The translations under genes were made by a program, and so were the position numbers. A stretch of DNA of 64,000 nucleotides from Rhynchospora pubera (lineage: Eukaryota > Streptophyta > Magnoliopsida > Poales > Cyperaceae): NCBI GenBank assembly GCA_028095005.1, contig CM051460.1:18275501-18339500 (forward strand), written 5' to 3'. The number at the start of each line of letters is the position of its first letter. Position 1 is the first letter of the stretch. Shown in pieces: positions 33,967 to 44,901 of this stretch. Under the pieces are notes generated by a model. It was not told the DNA's origin. It was given only the letters and a program-made list of their open reading frames with translations, and ran no database searches.

Positions 33967-34918
33967 TTTCCCTTATTTGTAGACTTGTATCTTTGGTTTC
34001 TGTTTCTGAATGACATGAACAAAATGTGACATACTCCACGGACAAGTATTTAAATGTCACAATTTCCTTTTTTCCAGTATTTTCTGTAATGAAAATGTGG
34101 AATGCCTCAATGACATCAGATTCCTTGAGACTTTATTATAGAATTAGTGCTATGTTCGAATACATCAATTAGAAAAAGTAAATGTTGGAAATTGGTAAAT
34201 AACCATAAAGGGAAGTTTTTCTACCAGTACCAGTAAGTAGTAATAGCGGATAGTTCGGTTAGCTTGAGAGAGGTAGCTAGGTGTGGTGGATTACTCCCTC
34301 AACTATGTATCTTTTTGCTTCTATTATGAAACCGGTGGATTAAAATCCGCTTATTTGAAAAAGAAAGGACACTCTGTTTTAAGCACGATAGGTGATAGGA
34401 TACAAAATTATTAAGCAATCAACAAAAGGATAGAATAAAAATAATTCACCACTTGCGAAGTTGCATTATATATCTGCTCGTGGATTACGAATTACACTAA
34501 TTTTAATTTTTTTCTATACAGTAATTGATGAATTATGACTTTTCGGTAGGTGTATTCCATTAAAAAAATTGAGGATTAAATAGCAACAGAGTTTATTACA
34601 GATCCAGTGTGTCGAACAATTTTGACCGACTGTAGAAAAAAACTATTAATAATAAATATATAAATAGAGGAATTGTGCTTAATTGGGCAAAAAAGATCGT
34701 TTCAAGATTGAAGGAGAATGGGGAATTGTTGCTTTAAACAAATTTTAATTTGATGATTAGAAAATAATATTTATTTTGACCGTTAAACATTTTCTGTTCC
34801 TTCCACCATCTAACTAGTAGTTATTAATAAACGTGAAGGTGTACGTCCTAACAATTTGGTATTAAGAAGAACCATTTTCTATTTTCTGAACTCGGAAGTT
34901 CCGGTACAATAATGTAAT
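33967..34918 (+). other. 3' UTR and downstream region of copy B
   Basis: Bases to about 34135 match the 3' flank of copy A (235-440), marking the duplicated segment, with AATGAAAA near 34087 as a weak polyadenylation signal. The rest, to the Harbinger element, is AT-rich with no gene. Confidence 0.55.
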
Positions 34919-34921
34919 TTA

Positions 34922-36607
34922 GGGGATGTTTGGAACCCACGGAACAAGAGCTTATTCGGAATTGGTTATTTTGATGGTTGCCAAACACACGTGGGAACAA
35001 GGAGAATAGGCTATTCAGACCCTTATTCTAGTTCCTGGAAAAAGTCGGAACTAGCATGAAACTAACTCCCGTGATGAAAAAAATATTAAAATATTCATTC
35101 CCAGAATTAAAAAATAGAGACAGAAGGAGAGAAAAATCATTTATTACTCTTTCATACTCTCTTCTCCCCAATTATTGCGACTACCTCCCGTTGCTCCTCT
35201 CTTCCTCAGATCTGCGCCGATCTGAGGAGTAATCGGCGAAGTGGGTGCCACCAGCGAGTTCACCGTCGATCGGCGAGTGAATAGAGCTCCATTAAAGTAA
35301 GCTTCATTTCAAAAAAAAAAACATTTCCTTTCTTTGTTACTTGGATTTGGTTATTTCCTTTCATTTCTTTCTTACTTGATTTTACTTCGTTTGTATTCTG
35401 ATTGATGCATTCAATTTTTTAGTGCACACTTAATAGCCCAACTAAATGAGTCGATTTTGTACAAGCTCAGAATTCTTTTATGAGAAGAGATGAACAGAGA
35501 GAATAGGTTGCGTTTTTAGGTTAGAAATTAGTTAATCAGCTAATTCTTTGAGTCAATTTTGTATAAACTAGTTAATTCGATCTGAAAATAGTAGTTAATT
35601 TGCACAAAATAATAGGTTGGATTTTTAGATTAGAGTAGTTTAATCTGACTGAAATGTTACAGTAGTTTAGTTTAATTTGACTGAAACTGTTTTACCAGCA
35701 ACTTGCGTTTTTTACAAAGTATAAAATAAAATGTTTAATTTTTCCCTTAAACATATTATACAAAGTATCTTCCGTTCAATCCTTTCATTAACAAATAAAT
35801 CCGTCCGCATTTCCAACAAAGTATTTTTCTCGGTTTCAGGGATCCTCTACCAGTATCTTGCGTTTATCATGTGATGGTTCATCATCTGAAGACCTATTTA
35901 TGAAAGCAGCTGCATGGTGGTATGATGCTGCACAAATATGTGCAGCCGAGTGGAAAGAATTGAAGCATGACAGGAAAATGTCCGGCAAACAATTAGGTCA
36001 TCATCTGATGACCTATTTTTTATATTAATTTATATCCTGTTTTTGTATAAATTAGCATTTTAATTTCTGCTTATTTAATGTGTATCAGGGGTATTTTAGA
36101 AATTCGGGGTTTTTTATTTTTTTTTCTCGTGGAAAATCAGAGAGAGCACTAGACTGAGGCTCAACTTTTTTGAAGCCAAACAATTTAGTGCAACAAACTT
36201 CATTTGTAAGTTGTATTATTAATTTTATTATAATGAAGTAGCCCATGGGTAGTCATCGAAAAAAAAGAAGCCAAATGAGGTACAAAGATCTTTTTATTGA
36301 ACTTCAATTTGTGCTGTACCGGCGCTGATTTAGCACAGGGACACTGGTACTTCTTTTTGGCATCAGAAATACTTCTATGTTAGATGGCGCCAAAAAAAAA
36401 AGAAAGCAATATAATGTAAAAGTTAGTTGAAAGATAAAATACAATAAATCATTATTTTATTTTTTCTCCCTTGTTCTTATTCTTAGCTAACCATCCAAAT
36501 AACATTGAGAATTACATGAATAAGCAATTCTTCACCATTTCTTATTCACCAACCTTGTTCTTGAATAAGCTATTCTATTCTTATTCACCATACTTCCAAA
36601 CACACCC
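34922..36607. mobile_element. PIF/Harbinger element, non-autonomous, TSD TTA
   Basis: Terminal repeats GGGGATGTTTGGAA and TTCCAAACACACCC bound a 1686-bp element flanked by TTA on both sides (34919-34921 and 36608-36610), the preferred Harbinger target. Subterminal regions are rich in CTTATTC/GAATAAG motifs in opposite orientations. About 35840-36000 contains a coding-like stretch (LFMKAAAWWYDAAQICAAEW) whose family I cannot name; it could be a remnant of the element's MYB-like accessory protein or captured host DNA. No DDE transposase is visible. Confidence 0.85.
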
Positions 36608-36610
36608 TTA

Positions 36611-37325
36611 GAAATTTAAAATAATGAAACTGGTTCCATACATTACTCGTTTAGTGGGGTCCGGTAGCCCCAGTGGAGCTTAGTGGCTTCACCTTGGACC
36701 TGACCTTTATATGAAAACAAATTACAAGTAAACCAACCTTGGTGTTTTCTGGCTTTAGGACTGATGTTTTCCTGTCCACTAATATCCTGCTCTCTGGAAA
36801 CTGCTCTGATATACAATTACAGTTGCTGTAATCGTCTATCAAGTCTCCTAAATTGGCAATACAAGGCACTACAGTCCTTGCTATGCTGCTGTCCAATTAT
36901 GATCTCTTACCCAAGCATTTTACAATAATAATATAGGCGATGGAGAAGTTCATTAAAGGCCAAGCATTGGAAAGACTATTCCAGAAAGTCAAGCCAGTAG
37001 GTTTTTAGTGCTAAAGATTATGAGTTGGCGCCAGTGGCGGATCTAGAAAAAATATTTAGGTGGGTCTGACAACCTCTGTTTAAGTCTTCAGCCCCACTTT
37101 TGAGTGCTCCAATGGCAGAAAAAATTAGCTGGGGCTAAAGGAGAGCTCCAAGGGCTCGACGGCGGCGCTACAATGCTTGGCTCCTACTAGAAGGAACCGA
37201 CCCAGCATGAAGAAATGTACTGAAGTTTATGGAGAGTAAGGAAAGACTATACACAACTCTTAAATTCCTAGGAGCAAAAAGAAAGAAATTATAGGAAGCT
37301 CGTAAATTATTAGTCTATTTAAGGA
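36611..37325. other. Intergenic DNA with an unidentified coding-like fragment
   Basis: On the minus strand 36651-36896 is open and reads MDSSIARTVVPCIANLGDL...NCISEQFPESRILV, with codon use that looks protein-like, but I do not recognise it and it has no flanking exons I can support. The GTGGCGGATCTAG motif near 37033 resembles the terminus of a common plant repeat. Neither is annotated as a gene. Confidence 0.35.
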
Positions 37326-37334
37326 TAATTTTAT

Positions 37335-37721
37335 GAGTAATGCTAGAGTCAAACGCGTTTGACACATGGTCCCATCAAACGCGATCGAATCTCAATTTTC
37401 GAATTTAACACGGCCGATCCGAACTGCTCAAGTTGTTCTCCAAAATGAAATATTCTTGAAAATCAAATTTATAATTTTTCAAATATTTTTACTATTTATT
37501 TTACATTTTAGAAAATCTTCAATCTAATTAATTTTAGACCCTTCAATTTTAAAAAAAATATGAAAAAATATTTAAAAATTTTATAAAAATATAAAATTTG
37601 GTCTGTAAGAATATTTCAATATGAACATCATATTAAACAGTTCGGATCGGTAATTTTAAATTTTAATAGTTGAGTCTAGAATCGTGTTTGACGTCAAACC
37701 CGTTTGATTCTAGCATTACTC
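37335..37721. mobile_element. Mutator-type palindromic MITE with 9-bp TSD
   Basis: This 387-bp element begins GAGTAATGCTAGAGTCAAAC and ends TCTAGCATTACTC, flanked by a perfect 9-bp duplication TAATTTTAT (37326-37334 and 37722-37730), the size made by Mutator transposases. Just inside each end is a palindrome, GTCAAACGCGTTTGAC on the left. The interior is one long hairpin with the GATCCGAACTG and AAATTTGGTCT-type core shared with the elements at 30606 and 57083. Confidence 0.92.
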
Positions 37722-37730
37722 TAATTTTAT

Positions 37731-39192
37731 AGCTAGGATAGATTGTTTTATTTCTTTTGTCTAGAGCTCTGGGAGTGTAAATGCAATTTGTAAATGAATT
37801 ACGTTCTTTTGCTAGCAATTTTTTGTTTATTAGATTTGTCAGATAATTATTTTTTCTGTAGCTAAAGTGATTGGTTTTCATTATATATTCTTTTTATTAT
37901 TTTTTTATTTTTAATCAACTACTACTCTTATGCTTGTTGCCCTTTAGCTATTGCTTTTATTTTACGCAACATTCCTGACCACTTATTCTTTTAACTAATC
38001 ATAACAAAAGAGATGACGACTGGCACTCCTCTGTTTCTCTGTTTTTTTATTTTTTTTATTTCATACTAGCAAAAGATGTCCCGTGGGAAAATAAAAAAAT
38101 AAATTAATGTTAGACATTTTATTTGTATTTATTTTCTTAATTACCATATATTCTGTATTGTTGTTAACTTGTTATATTTCTAATTGTAGCTTGGTCTAGA
38201 TGAAATTCAGACCATTTGGAAGTCAGACCTTTTACCTTATTATTAGACATTTAAACCTTTTACCTTATTATTGAATTCAGACCACTGATTTGATCAGATT
38301 TTAAAAATTCATGGCCTATATTTGTGTACTTTAACATTTGAATATATTTTTGGACTCAAAATTTAATAGATCTTTGGAATAATGTTTTTATAAGCAGTAG
38401 AGTTTTTTTTCCCCTTGGTCTGAGAATTAATTATAACTCCAGCAGGTTCCGGGATAAACTGGAATAGGATAATTTAAGGACTGAAAATGGAAGTATCCAA
38501 ATTTGATAATTAAAAAAAATGGATGCTTTGATTTGATAAATGAAACTTTCAATACGACGAGAAGTCCAAAAAATAAAAATAAATAAATAACTAAAGAAAA
38601 GAAAAATTTAAATTGAAAGTTTAATTTTTTTACTAGCTAATAAATACTATAACAATTTTTTTTTAAAAAAAAATTAATACTGTTACAAGTTAACAACCAA
38701 CTTTTTGTATTGCAGTATTGCATATATAACTTCTGATTATATAAAATTTTATGTAACGTAAATAAAGTAGTAGCTATGTGTAGGCTCTATGACAATTCCG
38801 GTTTTATGAGTTTCTAAATGCAACTAGTTCAAGGAAACGTGTCAACGTAAAATTGGATAAAGTGAAAGAGATGTTTATAACGAGAAATTGACTTCCAAAT
38901 GTAAGTTTCACAACACATGGGATATTGAACTCACTTTAGATGGAGGCTACTGTTATAATACTGATATTTTAACTCATTTTTTTGTATGCGCTCCTTTGTC
39001 AAAAAAGTAAGTAATAATACTTTTTAAAAATATTAAAAGCAAACTAATATTGTTGAAAAGTAGTGTTATTTTTACTATCTACAAGAATGTAATATTTTTT
39101 TTTTTTGACGTTCACTTACTCTTTATCAATCAGTATGCAATATTGACTTTTTTGTGTTATTCTGTAAAAATGATTAAAACGCCGGACAGACT
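37731..39192. other. AT-rich intergenic DNA, no gene
   Basis: I see no supported ORF or terminal repeat. A short internal repeat (ACCTTTTACCTTATTATT, twice near 38225-38280) and poly-A/T runs are present. Confidence 0.5.
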
Positions 39193-39202
39193 ATTGTTAT
39201 AC

Positions 39203-40390
39203 CGGAATTGCTTAGGACCATCTCTAAGATTCTATCATCCCCATCATCCTCACGTGTACGCTGTAACTAATTCTTCCTTTCTCATGCGTATGTTATCTCC
39301 CGCCTCTTCCCCCTCCTCCATACACTATCTCCCATCCCATCCGTTCTCGCTCCACCTACTCCTCTCCTTCATCCATGGCCCATGGCCTCTCCTCCAGTAT
39401 CGACGTCCTCCCATTCCTCTTCTCCCCACCACTAGCATCTGCAGCTTGACAGCTTCCCTACTTCCCCAGTTATGTCATATATTTTTTTGAAGTTTATATA
39501 ACTGTTGAAGTTAATATGTGTAACTGTTGAAGTTAATATGTGTAACTGTTGAAGTTATATATGTAGTTATTGAAGTTATATATGTAAGTAATATGATATA
39601 TATGTAACTGTTGAAGTTAATATATATAACTGTTGAAATTAATATATATAACTGTTGAAGTTAATATCTGTAACTGCTGAAGTTATATATGTAGTTATTG
39701 AAGTTAGATATGTAAGTAATATATTATATATATAAATGTTGAATTTAATATATATAACTGTTGAAATTAATATATATAACTGTTGAAGTTAATATGTGTA
39801 ACTGCTAAAGTTATATATGTAGTTATTGAAGTTATATATGTAAGTAATATGTTATATATGTAACTGTTGAAGTTAATATATATAATTGTTGAAGTTAATA
39901 TGTGTAACTGCTGAAGTTATATATGTAGTTATTGAAGTTATATATGTAAGTAATATGTTATATGTGTAACTGTTGAAGTTAATATATATAACTGTTGAAG
40001 TTAATATATATAATTGTTGAACTTGGCATATTTAAATGTTGAAGGTAATATTTGAAGTGAGCATATTTAAATTGTTGAAGTTGGCATATATATTAACTTC
40101 AACAGTTATATATATTAACTTCAGCAGTTAAATATGTTAACCTCAACATTTATAATAAATATATATTGTGTGTGTAAGAGTATGATATTACCAGAGGGTG
40201 GGGGGAGGGAGGGGGAGGGGGGCGAGCGTACGCTGCAGGAGGAGTGTACGTGGGAGGGCTGGGAGGGGGGACGAGCGTACACGGCAGGGAGGGAAACAGA
40301 GCAATTTCCAGAAATAGAAAACGCGTCGAGCCAAAAACGCGTTGGAATGATGGGGATGATGAATATCGGAGATGATCCTTATCACCCCCG
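39203..40390. mobile_element. TIR element with 22-bp tandem repeat core and 10-bp TSD
   Basis: The left end CGGAATTGCTTAGGACCATC and the complement of the right end (CGGGGGTGATAAGGATCATC) form imperfect terminal repeats that continue through a shared TCATCCCCATCAT motif. The flanks are a perfect 10-bp direct repeat ATTGTTATAC (39193-39202, 40391-40400), consistent with a Mutator-like transposase (9-10 bp). Inside are a C/T-rich block, the tandem repeats of about 39490-40150, and a G-rich block. No transposase. The ORF from 39050 crosses the left flank and is not a gene. Confidence 0.82.
39490..40150. repeat. 22-bp minisatellite, TAACTGTTGAAGTTAATATR type
   Basis: About 25-30 units of about 22 bp alternate between AACTGTTGAAGTTAATATRT and variants with GTAGTTATTGAAGTTATATA. 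A higher-order period near 120-145 bp is marked by TGTAAGTAATATG. The last units (40085-40150) are inverted (TTAACTTCAACAGTTATATA). The array is the core of the element at 39203-40390. Confidence 0.9.
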
Positions 40391-40400
40391 ATTGTTATAC

Positions 40401-40885
40401 TATTTCAAAATTTCATTCCCTATTTAAACATCGGATTACAACTAGAATTAATAGAATATTTATTTTCCTAATTTAGCTGAAATTTATATTTTCAAACACT
40501 ATGCATTCGTGATCCGTAAAATAAAAATAAAACCATTCAAATTCAATAAACGGGAAACAAAAACAATTATATACCATTGATGTTTGCTCATCATCAGGAC
40601 TTAATTATGTCATAGACGCGTAACAACAAACTAAGTTGCTTTCTGTCTAAACAAAAAATATCCAACACGTTTAGTTTTTCATGTCCAGAATCAGAATGGC
40701 ACATGAATGGCATTTGAGAATTCTCTGACTATGCTTGTGAAGTTTCTCAATGCGCTGTAGTGATCTGTGATCATCTCCCTCCCGTAGTTTTTTTTTTTTT
40801 TCTTTTCTTCTCTTTCTTTCTCTTCTCTCTTTCTTTCCTGTTTTCCCTTTTCGTTGTTTTTTGTGGCTGTGAAGAGTTTTGGCCG
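40401..40885. other. Intergenic DNA with a T/C-rich tract
   Basis: No gene. A strong pyrimidine run (about 40787-40850) produces the only open frame and explains its odd F/S/L composition. Confidence 0.5.
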
Positions 40886-42293
40886 AAATTATTTTATATA
40901 GGGATTCGGACTCAAAAAATTTTAATAGAAAGAATTATTATTATTTTTTTTAATAAGAAGAAAGTTCGAACGCGTTTTATAAAAGCGTACAGTCTCTCTC
41001 CTTCCTACGCGTTTATAAAAGGCGCTCGAAGGCTTCGAACGCGATTTATAAACGGGTAAGAAGGAGAGAGCTTCAGTTACGCAAGAGGCTGGTCAGACCT
41101 TTGTACCCGTTTATAAAACGCGTTCGGAGCCTTCGAGCGCGTTTTATAAACGTGTTATTAGTTTTTCATATTTTTCATTCAAGCCGCAACATTTAACTTA
41201 TTAAAAATAATATTTTGCAACAAGGTCCCTGCATGTTTCATATTTATAAAATTCTCAAAATTTTATTTTCAAATAAAGATGTATTAAATAGATATAAGAA
41301 ATATATCACACATATTTTATATGCATTTAATTGCACATATTTTTTTTTAACATGTGTATAATATCATTTTGTTTGAATAATTATTCGCCGATGATCTTGT
41401 ATTTTTTTACTATTTAATTTTACAAACTTATCTTTTGCATTGTAGTCTCTCCTTTTTTTATTTTATGTTAGCCATATATAATCAAATAATATATAATATG
41501 GAAATAATTAAAATATAAATTTAAAAAATTTGAACATTAAAACTTTAAACAGGCATAACTTTTGATAGGAATGTCCGTTTGGGGCGATCGAGCACAATCC
41601 GGAAAGCTGGTGACGAGATCTACTCGTTTTATCGGGGTGAAACCACGTAACGACCATTTTCGGAGCCTAAAAACGCTCTCTAGACCTCCAAAATCCACTT
41701 TGAAAGTTTGCAAACCTAAAAACCACTCTAAACTACTAAAAAAGTTTTTAAAATCATAAATTAATCATTAAAAAGAGAAATGCAGTAAATTAAGTTACTT
41801 TCTTGATAGTTATTCAAACAAAATGATATTAATGTCAAAATTAAAATTCGAATTTCATTTTTAAATAAAATTAATATGAAATTAAATGTGACATTTTAAA
41901 AATTATAAATTTAACCTTAAAAATAAATTTAACATAAAATTTCACATTAATTTTCCTATTAATTTTGAAAAAAAATGGTAATAACTCCATTTCGAAAAAT
42001 TTACGCCTTCCTACCCGTTTATAAAACGCGCTCGAAGGCTCCGAACGCGTTTTATAAACGGGTACGAAAGTCTGACCAGCCTTTTGAGGCGTAACTGAAG
42101 CGGTACAGTCTCTTTCCTTCTTACCCGTTTATAAAACGCGTTCGAAACCTTCGAGCGCTTTTTATAAACGCGTAGGAAGGAGAGAGACTGTACGCTTTTA
42201 TAAAACGCGTTCGAACTTTCTTCTTATTAAAAAAATAACAATAATTCTTTCTATTAAAATTTTTTGAGTCTGAATTCCTATATAAAATAATTT
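40886..42293. mobile_element. TIR element with long palindrome-array terminal repeats
   Basis: The left 270 bp (40886-41155) and right 290 bp (42005-42293) are reverse complements, starting AAATTATTTTATATAGG. Most of each TIR is made of GTTTATAAAACGCG and CGCGTTTTATAAAC blocks joined by TTCGAAGGCTTCGAA-type links, so each TIR is itself a chain of palindromes. The AT-rich centre includes a less degenerate stretch (41555-41760, GATAGGAATGTCCGTTTGG...) with a short ORF of unknown meaning. The right end abuts DNA homologous to the P450 upstream region (from about 42335). The target duplication was not resolved. Confidence 0.8.
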
Positions 42294-42334
42294 GGGGAGC
42301 CAGGAGAAATTTGGAACTTGGAAGAGAAAAGAAA

Positions 42335-42529
42335 GAGACGGAACTAGTGGCGACGGCCGACCATAGTTAATAATTGTTGAACAAGTTCACTTCAACCATA
42401 ATCTATATCCATACGAATTGTGAATAATCTATATATATCCATACGAATTGAGAATGATATCGGTAAAATAGTTTTGTTTCTTTTTCTTTCTATATAACAA
42501 ATACTAATGTTAATGTCCTGTAGAATGCA
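42335..42529 (+). other. Distal upstream region of copy C, left of the Helitron insertion
   Basis: It is homologous to 30045-30223 upstream of copy B (shared GGCGACGGCCGACCATA, TTGAACAAGTTCACTTCAAC). It is separated from its continuation at 50139 by the two Helitrons. Confidence 0.85.
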
Positions 42530-43417
42530 TCTATATCTATATAGTATAATATAATCCGCGTGACTTTTTTGCGCGGATTTTAAAGCAACATTCACGCTTA
42601 ATCTCCGAAAACATATCCTATCCGTCGGTTATTATCCCTCGATGTTAAGTTTCGCCGATCTCCATCCATCGTTCTTTTCTCCTTCGCCTCTTTAATGCCC
42701 GCCTCAGTGCCTCCTAATCGATCCACCCTCCTCTCTCCCCTCTTCTCCTCTTTTTCTTTCCCAGACCGTACCTCCAAGCCAGTGCCCCTCCTCCTTCCTC
42801 TCTGTCTCTCCGCCTCCCAACCTCCACTTTCGCCAACACCGTCCCACCCCTGCCTCCTCTTCCTTCCTCTTCTCGCCGCTCCCTCCTCTACCAATCCCGC
42901 CTCACCCCTGTCCCTCCTCCCTCCTCCCTCTACGTCACATCCTATGGAATCAAGGTGATCAACGGATTCACTGATGCTTCTAGCAAGACAAGTTTTAGTT
43001 TTTTCTAATATTTTTGTGAATTTCGAAATTATTAATTCTTGATTTTTTTTCCTTTTTTTTTAATCTCTTATTAAAACTAGGCATCTTTATCGATTTTTAC
43101 AAACAAGTTTAATACTAATTCATATTTCAACATTTGGTCGATTAATGATTTTTGTGATAGATCCAGGCTTCTTCACAAGCAGCAAATGACCCAATTTTTT
43201 GATGACAAACAGGAAATAAATTGCTAGAGTGCATAACAGCAAATGTGTCAGAAGTTTTATGGCTAAAACACTAGGAAAAAGGTATAATTTTTCTCTACTG
43301 AAGTTTTGACAAGGCAAGTCCATGGTGCTCAGACCTTCACAAAAGGTTTTGTTTCAAGTATCAGGTACTGAATTTCATGCCTATAACTTTAAAACTTGAA
43401 ATTTTCATACAAAGAGC

Positions 43418-43989
43418 AGACTCAGAAAAGACCCTGAAATCATAGGCACCACCCGTAGGCTTCTTTGCTTCTTTGCAATCCATGGCCCAGTGAGGTGATG
43501 AGCATTATAGTTCTGTGGTTTGAATTGCTGAAAACTAGAATTAATGAATTTCGTTGTATGTATTTCATTTAGAATTATACTAGAATTGAATTTTGTAGCT
43601 TTTAAAATCCGCATAAAAAAAGTCATGCAGATTATATTAGTATATTTAATTCTTCAATACTAGAATTAATGAATTTTGTTGTATGTATTTCATCTTTAAT
43701 AATGTACTTTGCTTTTTCTATTATATGGTTTGAATTGCTGGAGGATGGGAGGCCAATGGTAAAAAAGGTTCATAGTAAATTTGGATAACATTATTTATTA
43801 TATTAAGTTTTCTATTATACCAAAAAAATTATTATATTTAATTCTATTAATTGCAAGATCACATTAATCATCAATCTTGGAGAAGACTTACCCGTCGTCT
43901 TGCCCGTCACCTCACTGTGCCATATATCACAAAGAAGCAAAGAAGCCTACGGGGCGATGGCTATGATTTCAGAGTTTTTTCTGAGTCTA
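43418..43989. repeat. Inverted repeat inside Helitron H1
   Basis: The arms at 43418-43500 (CCTGAAATCATAG...GGCTTCTTTGC) and 43905-43989 are reverse complements over about 80 bp with a 400-bp loop. Both arms derive from the same sequence, AAAGAAGCAAAGAAGCCTAC in the right arm. Confidence 0.75.
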
Positions 43990-44729
43990 CGCTTCTCGCT
44001 GTCTCATGTCGGAAAGGAAGAATTTTTTGTGTTGGTCCTATGTTCCCTGATCTGACTGAGGTTAGAAGCAAAAATCTCAAGAGGGCTAAGTTTTATCATA
44101 AGAAACATAAGGTCTGTGTCTCTTTGAATAGTTCAATTTTTTTAATCTGGGAACATAATTGAATTTCTCTAATTCTTTAGTTAAATTCCAGGTTTTATAA
44201 AGTGAACTGCTGATTAAGGGAAAATTTAAAGGGGCTCATATTATTCGGATTTATAGGAATTATAAATTTATTAATTTAATATATAGGAGCTATTCAAGTT
44301 TAGTTATTAATTAATTAATTGATATTTCAACATTGGGTCTATTAATTGGTTCTAAAAAGCAAAATTTCAGGGGCTGAGATATATTGGATATTATTGCATC
44401 TACATTGGCACCATAAGAAAGTAAGAAACATAAGGCCTGTGTCTCTTTGAATGGTTAAATTTTATATTGTTCATAAATTAGTTTTTTAATTTATTTTACT
44501 TGAATTTAGTTTTGTTAAAATCACACTATAATTTGATAATCGCATTTTTATCTTCTATGGTATCAATTTTGCACTGATGAGCGAAGCTCAAAGGTACTGA
44601 TGCATCTGCCAATATATTTATTCCCGAAACCTGAATCTTCAAATAAATTTGTGTTAGATAGAGATATTTGTATTAATTAATGTAGGAATCATCAAATTAT
44701 CTGGCTGGCTCCTCATTTTACTTTTTTCC

Positions 44730-44901
44730 CCTCATAATGGTCAATATCAATCTTTTGCTGAGATTATTGAACTTAAAAATCCATTTCAATGGTTTTATGA
44801 AAGCTGTCCAAAATGTGACAGAAAGGTACGTGGACCTTACACTACGAGTGTCTGGTGTTCTACATGTAAAGCACATATAGACAAGATCATTGTCCATGGT
44901 A
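44730..44901 (+). pseudogene. RPA1-like C-terminal zinc-finger fragment in Helitron H1
   Basis: One open segment reads ...SFAEIIELKNPFQWFYESC PKCDRKVRGPYTTSVWCSTC KAHIDKIIVHG. It has two CxxC pairs about 20 residues apart (CPKC and CSTC) after a WFY/WYY motif. That is the zinc ribbon of the replication factor A C-terminal domain (large subunit of the single-strand DNA-binding complex). Only this domain is visible; upstream and downstream exons are not continuous, so the gene is a fragment. It may be remnant Helitron cargo or a piece of a once larger RPA-like gene that helped Helitron replication. Confidence 0.78.

Noticed and set aside
34922..36607. Region as a host gene (5' UTR-like DNA at 35180-35290 and coding-like DNA at 35840-36000)
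   Set aside because: It lies exactly between Harbinger terminal repeats with TTA duplications, and no continuous exon chain can be built.
39050..39490. 146-aa ORF
   Set aside because: It crosses the left target duplication and TIR of the element at 39203-40390 and is driven by a C/T-rich block.
39490..40150. Minisatellite as centromeric satellite
   Set aside because: It is bounded by terminal inverted repeats and a 10-bp duplication, is under 700 bp and varies in unit sequence. It is the core of a transposable element.
42598..42958. Purine/pyrimidine-rich ORFs on both strands near the start of Helitron H1
   Set aside because: They are low-complexity translations (R/G/E or S/P/L) with no domain, and lie directly after the Helitron 5' hairpin.
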